A stretch of DNA of 64,000 nt from Armigeres subalbatus (lineage: Eukaryota; Arthropoda; Insecta; Diptera; Culicidae): the NCBI RefSeq assembly GCF_024139115.2, contig NC_085140.1, forward strand, positions 433,069,240 to 433,133,239. The letters run 5' to 3'. The position numbers and the translations under genes are program-made. Shown here in pieces: positions 22,866-34,400 of the stretch. The notes below the pieces were generated by a model. It saw only the letters and a program-made list of their open reading frames with translations. It did not search any database and was not told the DNA's origin. Position 1 is the stretch's first letter, and the number at the start of each line of letters is the position of its first letter.

Positions 22866-24487
22866 GGGAGCGGGCCATTTGGCATAAAGTCATTTGGCAT
22901 AAGGTCATTAGGCAGAAAGGCCATTTGGCATAACGGTCATTTGGCATAATTGTGACCAGCATCAAAAGTGAGGGTCTTTTGGCATAACAGACATTTGGCA
23001 TAATTTTTCTTTGCGTTCGCTAAATGGTGAATAAGTGGTGCGGGAGACACCCGGAATAGTAAATACACCCGTCGATAACAATATCAAAAAGACATTATCC
23101 TCTCGTGGTAAGAATGCTTTTGCAATGCAATGCTAAAGTAGGCGCATGCCCAGATTAGAGCAATGGTGGATGTAATCCCTTTTTAAAAGTAGGCGTGTGA
23201 CCGGATAATGGCAATGGAGGATATGATACCTTCTTTAAAAGTAGGCGCTTTCCCGGATTATCACAATGGTGGATGTGATTTCTTCTTTAAAAGTAGGCGC
23301 ATTCCCGGATTAAGGCCATGGTGGATGCGATCACTTCCTTAAAAGTAGGCACTTGCATGGATTATGGCAATGGAGGATGTGATCCCTTCTTTAAAAGTAG
23401 GTGCTTGCCCGGATTATGACAATTGTGGATGTGATTTCTTCTTTGGAAAAGGCGCTTGCCCGGATTGAGGCAATGGTGGATGTGATCCCTTCTTTAAAAG
23501 TAGGCGCTTGCCCGTATTATGCCAATGGTGGATGTGATTTCTTCTTTAAAAGAAGGCGCTTGCCCGAATTGAGGCAATGGTGGATGTGATCCCTTCTTTA
23601 AAAATAGGCGCTAGGAGGATTTGATTCATACTTTAAAAGTAGGTGCTTGCCTGGATTGAAGCAATGGTGGATGTAATCCCTTCTTTAAAAGTAGGCGCTT
23701 GCCCGGATTATAACAATTGTGGATGTGATTCCTTCTTTAAAAGAAGGAGCTTGCCTGGATTGAAGCAATGGTGGATGTAATCCCTTCTTTAAAAGTAGGT
23801 GTGTGGCCCGAATTGTGGCAATGTGATACCTTCTTTAAAAGTAGGCCTTGCCCGGATTATGGCAATGGTGAATGTGACACCACCCGGCGTTTGCCGGGAA
23901 TAAATCAATGGTAGATGCATTCTCTTCTCCGAGTAGCACAATTCAGATTGATTTGGTTGCAGTAACTCATATGTGACTTGATTGGTTCAAGTAACTCGTC
24001 TACGACAAGTGTATTGCTTGAGTTTTTAAAGTTATGCGCTTGCCCGGATTAAGGCAATGGTGGATTTGATCCGGTTTTAAGGCGCATGCCCGGATTGAAG
24101 CAATGGTGGATGTAATCCCTACTTTAAAAGTAGGCATGTGGCCGGAATAAGTCAATGTTGGATGTGATCCCTCCCTCGGAAGTAATTCTGCCGTTTTGTT
24201 ATTTCGCTCTTCCGGAAAATGTCTACCATCAGTCTAAATTTATCAGAAAACAGCCTTGACCTACTTTATCAACGCTAAACAAAACATGAAATATCCCTTT
24301 CGCTTTCACAGTTTGAAATTATGCCAAATGTCCGTTATGCCAAATGACCCACTCTTTTCTTGCAGTTCAAAATTATGCCAAATGTCCGTTATGCCAAATG
24401 ACCATTATGCCAAATGGCCTTTATGCCAAATGACCTTATGCCAAATGGCGTTATGCCAAATGACTTTATGCCAAATGACCCAGACCC
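22866..24487. mobile_element. Mutator-like element with tandem-repeat ends
   Basis: The identical 9-bp duplication GTATTTCGG lies at 22857-22865 and 24488-24496. The ends start GGGAGCGGGCCATTTGG and, inverted, GGGTCTGGGTCATTTGG. They consist of about 6 to 9 tandem copies of a 15-bp unit around CATTTGGCATAA. A 9-bp duplication is typical of Mutator-like elements. There is no transposase, and the interior is a 52-bp minisatellite. It is nested in the 4.4-kb hAT-type element. Confidence 0.8.
23130..24180 (+). repeat. ~52-bp minisatellite, about 20 copies
   Basis: The unit is close to TTCTTTAAAAGTAGGCGCTT, then GCCCGGATTATGGCAATGGT and GGATGTGATCCC. AAAAGTAGGCG recurs about every 52 bp from 23184, with a disturbed stretch around 23880-24010. 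It is confined between the inverted ends of the Mutator-like element. Confidence 0.85.
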
Positions 24488-24583
24488 GTATTTCGGACAG
24501 GAGCTAGATAAATCTAGATTTAACAGTGAAAATGCCATCGGCGTGGTAATAAATATTCGGCGGCGCACAGGTCTAATACCATG

Positions 24584-25390
24584 AACGGTGTTTAGCATGG
24601 AAGTCATCATTTATTGACAATTTGGATTTGTTGCGAGTTAGGATTTGAAGATCAGCTCTCAACCAAATCCTTTGGTGCCCATTGCACTCGAAAGGCAAGC
24701 AGGCAGCAATAAAAGAGAATTGTCCAAAATTTGTTTCAACAGAAACTCCCAAGACTTCAAAAACTTTGGTTTCGAAAGAAAATTATAATTTATGTTTGAT
24801 ACGTCTATTAATGACAATGGCGACCCCATCACAGACGCTGTCAAGACGATCATTACTGTAAATAAAATAATTTGGATCTCTTTTGATTAAGAGTCCAGGT
24901 TTTAAATAAGTTTTGGCTATAATGGCAATGTGCACATTATGAACTGTTAGGAAGTTGAATAATTCATCTTCCTTACCCTTTAAAGAGCGGGCATTCCAAT
25001 TTAAAATTTTCATAAAAATATTTGGATCCATTAAAACGAAGTTCAATAACAATTTTTTGAGTAAATTTGATTCCAACCTGGAACGGATTCAGTTTTGGTA
25101 TTTGCTTTGAACATTGCATCAAATCAATCATGTGATGCAATTGTTCAGTTGAAAAATCAAAATTGGAAGCAGACAGTCCAGATTGAGCATGAAAATAGAG
25201 AATGTTTTGGAGTGCCATGAATATTTTGTTTTCGGGGAAAATAGGTACAGATATTGCGCATATGTTTATTAAACCAGAATGGGTACATATTTGCCGATGA
25301 AGAGGACATTGCAAAATTTCCGATTGACCTGGTAGATGCTTTGAGCTAAACTAGAGAACGTTTTGGAGAACCTTGAACATCTCGTATTTC
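24584..25390 (-). mobile_element. Juan-like LINE, end of ORF1 and endonuclease start
   Basis: On the minus strand the endonuclease opens with MKILNWNARSLKGKEDELFN and continues LKPGLLIKRDPNYFIYSND, then VAIVINRRIKHKL, as in Jockey-clade ORF2. Upstream, in another phase, lies the presumed end of ORF1 or the inter-ORF region (25314-25000). It continues at 19614-20139 after the 4.4-kb insertion. The copy is truncated at its 5' side near 25390 and carries frameshifts. Confidence 0.8.
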
Positions 25391-26316
25391 TGGAAATTGA
25401 TCACTGGCTATTCACTATGATTTTCTTGATAGATTGTTCAGAAGTATCATACAGTGTGATGATTCAAACATTTCAGATTCATTTGCATGCTCTCAGAATA
25501 GAGTGAAAGTGTATGTGCGATAATTTATGAATATTCTAAGGATCCATTCACATAAGAAAATATTCCTTCGAAAGCATTAATGTTCTCATAGAAAATTATG
25601 TAAGTGTGTATTGAAATTCCCGTTTTTTAGTGGCCACCCGTTAGTCAAACTTGACCTCCGATATTTTTCCTGTAAAACCAACCTCTGATGAACAATTTTA
25701 CTGAATAAAGTGGGCACTTAGCTCTCTTCTGTGATTTTAGGCAGCCAATCTAACACCCTGGGTATTGTATGACCCATCCGTTCTAAAGGGTTAAAATCGC
25801 GTGAACCGACGTAAGAAACTATGGATTAGCGAAAAACTGTCGGCGATCCACACATGGATGCTCCCTCTTACTGTGTTGTGAATAAGAAATGAGTCGAACT
25901 ATCGGTAAAATAACGAAATACTATTTCTCTCGCCTACTTGAATACAGGCGAATCTAATTTGTTCGCCAACCGTCTAGGAATGAAACTCAGCAACCGGGTT
26001 TAATCGTTCGAAACGATGGCATGAAATCAGTGCCCGAGGGCAAACCATACCAATAAAACGCAACATTACTGGTTATATCCTCTGATAATATTGCTGGTGG
26101 CGCCTCGGGTGGCTAATATCAACATATTAGGGTGTTCCAAACAAACTTAGCAATGGGGAAATATATTAATTAGATCACCTGTGTCCTGTAGTTCGATGAG
26201 TAAAAGTACTCTATTGATATCGCTTCAATATGAATTTCCAGGATATGTACCTACTTCTTTTACAATGAATTGCCTCGGTCCACCCTACTTTGAACTCTCA
26301 TCACTCCAGGCTGAAG
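25391..26316. other. Intergenic, nothing recognised
   Basis: AT-rich DNA 3' of the phosphatase gene. No gene or repeat stands out. Confidence 0.4.
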
Positions 26317-26431
26317 GCCCAAACGCAATATAACGGAACGGCGACGGAAACGGCAAATTTGACAGAAAATATATGGACTAACTGTCAAATTTTCCGTTTC
26401 CGTCGCCGTTCCGTTGTATTGCGTTTGGGGC
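26317..26431. mobile_element. Hairpin MITE with ~50-bp arms
   Basis: GGCCCAAACGCAATATAACG, then GAACGGCGACGGAAACGG, is followed about 20 bp later by the inverse copy ending CCGTTGTATTGCGTTTGGGGC. The arms differ at only a few positions. Target duplication is unclear. Words from this family also resemble 62870-62880 (GGCCGGAACACAATGGATAC). Confidence 0.7.
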
Positions 26432-26760
26432 TTGACTATCGGGGGACGAGGAATCAGCGCCGGTTAATGGCTTCTTATTTTCGGCGGGTTCAATCCGTTC
26501 AACTTTGTCCATCATCGTCGTTCGTTCTTACTATTCATGGCTGTCACTTTTGGCAACCGACGGTGACGGTGAAGTCTGCCGTTCTGGGGATGGCCCTAGA
26601 CGACGGATATTGCTGGAACTTATGGCCATATCATTGCGTGGGCGAGGAGCCACGTGTAAAGGTTGGCTCCATCAAGCAATCATGCGACCGGGAATGACTA
26701 AGGCAAAAAGTGTTTGGAAAATTTTCTTTCTTATTGATGGGGACTGTAAAGCTTGAACGA
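26432..26760. other. GC-richer stretch, unidentified
   Basis: Both plus frames stay open for about 85 to 100 codons (GDGPRRRILLELMAISLRGR in one). There is no recognisable domain, start or splice signal. It lies just beyond the probable end of the phosphatase 3' UTR. It could be the 3' part of an unseen transcript or a decayed element. Confidence 0.25.
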
Positions 26761-26784
26761 TTTCTCAATTTGTGTTATATTTTT

Positions 26785-28285
26785 TTTATTCATGCTATTC
26801 ATGTTAATCGTTTGTGTTTTGTTTTTTTTCTCATATAATTTTTATTCGATCTAATAAAATGACTAATGAGTTCTCCTCTGGGTTTTCTTTATTCAATATA
26901 TATATGCTTTTACGTTTCTGATTTCTATCTTGAAACTTTTGCTTATCATTTCTAAAACCTCACTTGTGTGTTGTTGCCATTTGTTAAATCTCTCACATGG
27001 GTAATATTGGTTTGTTTGTGTATTTGGTATTGTATATATAGAATATATTGGTGTGCTACTAAACAAATCTTATTCCTTTCGATAACTCCCTACCGCTTTT
27101 CTCACGAATCTGATTCCTAAAAAATCCGATAAAACAACAAATCGCTCAGACCCATAAAACCCGTCACAATCACATCCTTCTATGCTCATTTGATTATATG
27201 CTCCGACAGTGTTTAACAACTGATTCGTTTCCTGTTCTTTGGCTTGTCTCTGCTCAATCCTGGGGTTCTGTCTGCATGCTTCTAGGAAGATTCGTTTTCG
27301 GGAAATTTTGCTAACCTCTCCCGTATCAATTGTAAAAACGCGAGTAAATGTCACTGTATGGGGATAAAGGACTGGGGCAGGATTACAGATATCAAATACT
27401 ATATTTTTGCATGTGTGGTTTAATGTCGTTTCAGCTTGGTTCGCTGTAATCGGTAAATACCTTCCATCCCTACTTCAGAAAGCGCTTCCGGAGATTGAAA
27501 TTTGTGACCGAAAATATTTAAATCGTAAAAGTTTTACGTGATTTTTCTTTGTAATAACTCACACCATCATTCAATAAGACTAGTTAGACACAAATTAAAC
27601 TTATACAAGTTGTGAAGTTATTCAAATATACCAAACTATCGGTCCTGGAAATATTTTGTAATCCTCAATTTTGAATCTCAGGAATCGCTGTGAAAAAAAA
27701 GATGGAAAGTTTTCCGATTGTGAGTGTGTCTTGTGTGCCGTGTTTGAATATCTTTTTGTTCGTGATGATTTACTTCCAGTTTTGTCTCTCGCCAGCTAGA
27801 GACACTGGATTCCAATGGAACCAAAATAAATCACGCCAACATCAGTACATATATAAATGTGTATAAATATATCTTATGAATCTGATTCGCTTATTTCTTG
27901 TTTGGGTGATGTACGAAGCTGATGAGATCATTCCATGTTCCTTTTCCATATTTCTGACGCTGAACAACGAAAAAACTATAAGCCTCTATGTCTGTATACT
28001 AACAATCCTCTGCTAAGTCGTAGAAAACCTCATAAATCCACCCCGAATCTACTTTTCTTTATGAACTTGTTTCGTTTCCAACGCAACCCGCCTGCATACA
28101 AATGAATACATAAATTATTATCATTTTGCCATTTAATGACCTGTCAATAATGAGAAATGAGATTATGCGGTGCTTATCAAAACCATTATTGAGAAAGGTG
28201 ATGGGGACTGACTGACGGGGGGAGTAGGGGGAATTCAATTCGTGCGGGACCGCTATTTCCTCCGGAAACGCTGGCCACACTCGAG
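26785..28285 (-). other. Probable 3' UTR of the phosphatase gene
   Basis: After the TAG stop at 28286 the minus strand continues without an identified repeat for 1.5 kb. AATAAA on the minus strand (TTTATT on plus) occurs at about 26786, 26846 and 26887, giving possible polyadenylation signals. The length is an inference, and no transcript evidence is available. Confidence 0.35.
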
Positions 28286-28488
28286 TCAATAGTACAGTCG
28301 GTCCCGCTTCAGCTCGTTGTCCAGATCGGCCAGCTGCTGCAGGAAGCCCTCGTTAGGCCGGATGTCCCGGTGCATTCGCACCGTTCGGATCGCTTCGGCG
28401 GCGGACATCTTGCGGGCGATCATCAGGTAGGCCAGGACGCAGGTCGCCGAACGGGACATGCCCATCATGCAGTGGACGAGAACCTTGC
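28286..28488 (-). CDS. Phosphatase exon 5 (P-loop, stop)
   Basis: The acceptor CCCCATTGCAG is followed by GCAAGGTTCTC. The exon encodes KVLVHCMMGMSRSATCVLAY through the stop after DNELKRDRLYY. It is GC-rich against AT-rich flanks, as expected for the constrained active site. It lies 17.1 kb from the previous exon. Confidence 0.93.
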
Positions 28489-31400
28489 CTGCAATGGGGA
28501 AAATGGGTGTTTGATATAAAGATGTAATTGCGAACATTTTGAAGATGGAAACTAAGACAATTTTGATGAAAATAATATTATACTTGATTTGGTATGGCTC
28601 ATTTCTTTGCCTTTAGTTTTTGAAAATTTGGTTTTTAATATTAGGAGCAAAGGCGAAAATTTTAAACCTATGCTAATTTGGAGCAAATGCACAATTTCAT
28701 AAATTTTCAGCTCCAAGAAGTTCTCTTACTAGAATTTTCAATTTTTTAAGTCTGCTAAAATTTTAAGATAATAATAAAAATATGAATTACTGCAGTAGTT
28801 GTTTCTACAGAAATGTCAGCGGACCCTCAGTTAATGTACAGATCATCTTCATTGATTGTTGAATTCGAACAGAAACTCACTGCTAAATTAATGAAAAACC
28901 CAAAATTTCTTGTTTTTTCTTAAATGCTCCAAATTTTATCCGAGAAATGTTGATGCTAAATAAATAAAATACAATACAGTGTCTCCCAAAACTGAATCAC
29001 GGTTTTTTCTTCTGTTTAATCTAAAAAAAAGGTTTAATGCTTCATTCAAGACTTTCACAAAAGCATGTCTTGGGAACTTATTCGGAGGTAGACATTTCCT
29101 CAATTAAAACATTATTTTCATAAATTCCATATATTTTTTTAAATTTTGTTTTTCTACATAACTAAGCTGCAAGATTTTTCTGGAAAATGAAGCAAAACTT
29201 GTTTGACTCTTGTAATAATTGTCATAATAATGCTATTTGACATTTCGTATGCAACAAATTTGGAATTCCGCAAAAAGTTGCTCAGATCTTCAAGAACTAT
29301 AAAAAAAAGCTTGCCTTTGGATTTTCCCTTTCCTGAATATTTTCTTGTAGTTTTTTAGGAGACTGTACAGAAAATTTATCGGCTTCAAAAATACTTCTTG
29401 AAATTTCTGAAATCCTGTTAGAAATTAAACAACATAGAAAAAGCCTTCATAAGAAATTCCATCAAAAATCCTTTTAAAAGTTGTTACTTCCTGTTTTTCT
29501 TCAACTAGAGCTGTAAATTAATTTAGTTATTATTACGTTTAGTTACCATTTTTGTTATTGCTGTATGTCTGCAGGAACTCTTCCTTTGACACCCAACAGC
29601 ATCCAACCAGTGATTGTATGATTTCTTTATAGTTTTGTAAAAAAAACTACCAAACTCTGTTTAAAAACATGGCATTAATGCAACAAGTTACTGTACCGAT
29701 TTTTGCCATCGCTTCTAGTTTGACTAGTGATGCGGATAAATTCCAAAGGAGTTTTGATGGTTTTGTTACTTTAATAAGAGATATTCTCATCAGACTTAAT
29801 ACGCTGTTTATATTGAACATATCTTTCTTTAAAAAAATGAATTTTCAAAAGTTTGGCAAATCAGGCTGAAGCCGGAACACTCACGCTTTACAAAATTACT
29901 AGTTACTAATATAGAAAATGTAAGCTTCTAAAGGTATTGTAAAGTTTGGGGTGCGCAATGAGAAATAAAACAATTTAATTGGTAGAGGGATCAATTCATA
30001 ACTGTCTGCAAAGTCCAAAAGTGTATGGTGGAGATATTTTTAGTAAGGGTATGCGATAACACACTTTTTCCTAACGAAACGAAACGAAACGAAATTTAAA
30101 ATGTCTCTGTTGATTCGGATCGAATCGAAACGAAATAAAGATTTCTTTCGATACTTCGAAACGATACGAAATCAAGGTTCATTTAATTCGAAATTTTTCG
30201 AAACGAAACGAAATTTTAATTTTTTTTTCCGCGGAATTTTTATTAAATTGTTTTTACATTATGTACGCAATTCTGATTTCACTTTTTCAAAGTCGAATAA
30301 CTGTTTTGCGACCAAAAGAGTTACAATAACAGAAAAGGCAATCTGTGATAAATCGCCACATTCTCGCCGCATATACCATTGGCGATAAGACAATACCCCA
30401 GCATTTGTGCCGCTTTCAAAGAAATTCATCGTGGAGCGTGTGCTCCCGAATCTGATCAATTTTATATCAGTTTTATATCAGTAAGTATATAAAAATACAG
30501 AAATTGTGGGATTTTTCATATACCTACGGATTCAAATTTCGTTTAAAACCTTAGTTCACTTAAGAATTATGTTATTATGCTAAAGCATACTTCATATTGT
30601 TTTGTCAGCGTGGACTAAGTACTGACTTGGTCAAAATTAGGTAATTAATGCTTAGATTTATTTTTTATTCAGTGGGATACTCAATTACGTTTCCATATCT
30701 CCCAGGCGTATACGCAGATAGAACCAAAATGTATTCCTTCATATTCTTCGTCTATATATATAGCATACATTTGCTCACTAGAAGAATCTAAAATGTACGA
30801 AGATATGTATTTCCGATTGAATTTAACAGACCCATACCGCCGTGAATCGCATATCTGTCCCATCTTTGCTGGATTTCCTATTCATATGGGACAAATATGC
30901 GATTCACGGCAGCATAGTCTTATATACAATCAGCTCGACAAACTGGGCTATTGTCTGTGTGTCCTTGATATATGAGAATAGCTGTTATGGTCAGTATAAG
31001 CTGAAAGCAATCTTAAGTTAAGAACTTCCAGCAATTTTAATGATCTTTCAACCCGTTCTGGATTTTATTTTTGCAAATTCCATGCGAAGATCTAGAAATG
31101 TCCACAAAATTTGCAATGTTCCTTACATACAGCGCCATAGCGTGCGGTTGGCCAGGTTGGCCTCCGCCAAGGGCGCCAGTCTTTAGGGGGCGCCAAAATC
31201 AAGGATTACGCTATAAGCAAAAGACAAATTTATTTAGTTTAGGGTTGGTACAATGGTGGAGATATGTCTTATGTCAAGTGAGAGATATGTGGAATAATCT
31301 AGAACAAGCCAAAATATTGCCTTTTTTCCACATCAACATGTTATATGAATTTGGTTTAGTTTTGACTGCTAATCCGATTTCTCAAGGACTTCTGAAACCG

Positions 31401-34400
31401 GTTACAAGAGGTCAATAGAAAAAAGAAAAAAACAAAAATATAATATTTAACAAGTTATTTGACAATCATGGATTTTGATTAACAACATTGTGTGAATCGG
31501 ATTATTTAAAATTTTAGCTATTACATATTAGGGCCACCGAGGGATTTCCGGAGCCATAATGTTTGATAGCAGTGACTATTCGCGAAATGTAGAACTTATT
31601 GAAGCAGTGTAGCATACATTCAAGCGTTTTTTGTATAGAAAATTCTATTACCCTTATGAACCATATCAGAGAAGAATAAGTCGCATGCAGATCACATCAT
31701 TAACTGATCGTCGGCGCATCCTTGATGTGTCTACGCTTCATCGACTTGTACAGGGTTCTATTCACTGCAGCATTACTAGTGACCTCCAGCTTTGGTTTCC
31801 CACGCATGGTCTACGTCAGTTGGATCTATTCTACATCCCTAGATCAAGAACAACCCTGGGAAAAGCTGCATCTCTTTCTCGTTTATTCCAGACAGACAAC
31901 GAAGTGGACATTTTTATGGAGCTTTCGCAATTCAAAAGGATTATCCGAAACTAGCAGCTTTGCTAAGCTTTAAAACATTATTGTATTGTGGTCCGATTAT
32001 TGGGTAACCCTGTAGGACACTATACAATGAATAATATATGAGATAAATAAATAACTTAATTACTAAAAAAGGACAATTCACACTCAATTTCATTGGATTG
32101 AATTTATTCAGCTTTTTTAAGTGCACATCTTTAAAAAGTATCATTCATAATAAACCGATTGACAAAATCTAGAAGTGCCTTTTGTTTCTATATCCTGAAG
32201 TAGTGGTATGGATTTTTGTGTAATTTATAGCTCATGTAAATTCCCGTTTTTGGGTTTTTTTCATTTCTTCTTATTATAATCAAATGTATATTGGTCCTGA
32301 GGTGGACGGCAATTCCGACCATTGAACAACCCACTGCATAGTTGAATTTTATCAACACAAATATGTACAGGAAGTGACTTCAAACTATCGACAGACACAG
32401 TCCTGAGTTAAGTTTTGCTTGATCCAAACAGATCCGTTGGCGATTTCGGCCACCAACCAATCTACACACCATACAGTTATTTTTGATTTAATTTGTCCTA
32501 ACTGGGTTCAGTGGTCCAAAGCTACATTTTACTTATGGCAACTCCCGGCCACCAACAAACCCACTCCAAAAAATGGTTTTCCCTGATTCGACTAGATCCG
32601 GTAGAAACTCTGACCTTCAACCATCTCACCCCAGAGTGAAATTTTATTAACTCTGTTAGGTCCAGAAGTGGTTTCCAAACACCGTCAGACCCACTCCAGA
32701 ATTGGATTTTCCTTGACGCGAATAGGTCCGATAACGATTCCGATAATCGACCGTCGCATTTCAGAGCTAGATTTTATTGACCCAACTAGACCCAGCAGTG
32801 CGTAGGCTCTGAAAAAAAAACCTTAACATTTTTAATGAACTTCCAGCACGGCTCTGGAAGGTCGCTTAAATAACTTGTGAAATAATCAAAAAAAGTATCG
32901 ACATTCTGCAATTCAAATGAACTTCAGGAACAAAAGTTCTTGTTCTCTTCACAGTATTGAATGATGTTTAAAGCATCTTTAAACCACTAAACCTTCTAAT
33001 TTTACTGTTGATGCATTTCAAATTGTCAAATTGTTGTTAAATTTTCCGATTTTTATAATAAAAAGAGGGGCACCAAATCATGGTTTCGCCAAGGGCGCTA
33101 GCAGTCCACGCTACGGATCTGCTTACATATTGTGCAAATATTCAAAGAAGAGCTTATTAGCTTGATTAACTGTACACATCGTAGTTGCTAATCATGATTG
33201 GCCGAGAAACAGCAAATATGCACAGCTCATCAATTAAATAATATTCTTGGGATACAAAAAAGTTATTCTTATTGTATACTTGCTTCGGTGTTTCCAATTC
33301 ATGACCAATAATGATACTGGTCACGTGCTTATAGTCAATTTAGGATTAGGAGAGGAAAATTAGTTTAACACTCATTGTTATAAGAGACCAAGGAATGCTC
33401 TGCATCTTCGTGAGCGCTACGAGAAAGGAATCGTTGGTTAGTTGAGAAGGTAATTCGTGTGAAGCCCCTTGGTAAGCGACAAAATATGTATTACGAAGTT
33501 ATTTTGAAAACAAGAAGACGAAAACTGTGTTTCAAATCAATCCAACTCAAGATCAATGTGTTTCGTTTAATAATCTTCTACAACACGATCGATCCCGCAC
33601 TAAATAATTTTGTGCTCTTCGATACAGACATTAGTTTTATCACTTCACGTTCTCCCACACTAGTTGGCGTGATCAGAGCATCAACATGATCGGTTGCACA
33701 CTGGTTAAACAAATTTCTGCTATGCGAGGTAGATTTTTTTCACTTCGTGTTCTCCCGGACTAACTGCCGTCCCATGACCAGCATCCACATGATCGTTTCC
33801 GCAATCATATAGAAGAAAACTACATACGAATTTGTCGACTAAGAATGTGGTTATGTAGTAAGCGTTGATAGGAATATTGTATAATCTTAAGTTTTGAAAA
33901 CAACTTCACGATTATGTTCAGCGGCGCAGCCAAAATTTTTGATAATATAAAGTATGGTTTAAGTTTAAATTTGTTTCGAAATTCCGCGGAATTCCGTTAA
34001 ATTTCGTTAGAAGCTAGCTTTTTCTAGCGAAATGTTTGAAATTTCACGAAACGAAACGAAATCAAGAAATCAGATTTCGCCATGCTCAAATTCCGCGAAA
34101 TTCCGCGGAATTTCGTTTCGAACCACCTGAAACGAAATTTTTCGAAATACCGCATATGCTTAATTTTTAGTAATCCCACATCAATATGTCAAATAATTTG
34201 GTCTTAGTTTTGACGGCTATTCCGGTTATTCTGGTATTTCTGGAACCGAACCGAAGATACATGAGAAAACACTTATTTGAAAATCGTGTAGTTTGATTTC
34301 CATGTTGGCCACTATCACAATTACCAAGGTACTACACCCGAAGCCGAGACAGTTCATATTATGAGGATCTTTTTGTTCGTATGATTTATACTAGAAAGTA

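Larger units (their letters stand above)
20140..24575. mobile_element. 4.4-kb hAT-type element inside the Juan-like LINE
   Basis: The ends TAGGCCTGTGCACCG (20140) and, inverted, TAGACCTGTGCGCCG (24575) are flanked by ATTCCATG and ATACCATG, an 8-bp target duplication with one mismatch. TAG-starting ends and an 8-bp duplication are hAT features. LINE coding sequence resumes on both sides within the same HAKHRSW region. The element has no transposase. Its interior is a minisatellite (20245-22300), an RTE tail (22647-22770) and a Mutator-like element (22866-24487). It is therefore a non-autonomous carrier of later insertions. Confidence 0.8.
31137..33118. mobile_element. Possible element with TAGCGTG inverted ends
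   Basis: ATAGCGTGCGG at 31137 and CCACGCTACGG at 33107 are inverted, and both ends also carry CGCCAAGGGCGC-type words. The latter are in the same orientation, so the structure is not a clean inverted repeat. A similar word, GGGCGCTTGGAATCCACGCT, occurs at 36556. The interior holds a LINE fragment and a 130-bp tandem repeat. Confidence 0.35.
30053..34163. mobile_element. Possible 4.1-kb composite bounded by GAAACGAAAC repeats
   Basis: The word ATTTTTAGTAA occurs at about 30036-30046 and again at 34164-34174. Inside these flanks both sides are filled with CGAAACGAAACGAAA and GAATTCCGCGGAATTTCG-type words (30075-30240 and 33980-34145). This could be an old element with an 11-bp target duplication. 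The outermost inverted ends are weak (GGGTATGCG against CGCATATGC), so the boundaries are uncertain. The interior carries several other repeats. Confidence 0.4.

Noticed and set aside
22866..22990. Regular short repeats with spacers that could suggest a CRISPR array
   Set aside because: The repeats are inverted at the other end of a transposon with a 9-bp target duplication, spacers are only 2-4 bp, and the genome is eukaryotic.
24256..24610. Cys/Gln/Met-rich peptide frame (repeated LCQMTLCQM)
   Set aside because: It is the translation of the tandem CATTTGGCATAA ends of the Mutator-like element.
27070..27354. 94-codon minus-strand frame downstream of the phosphatase stop
   Set aside because: No domain and no splice link; it fits better as 3' UTR, though this is not proven.
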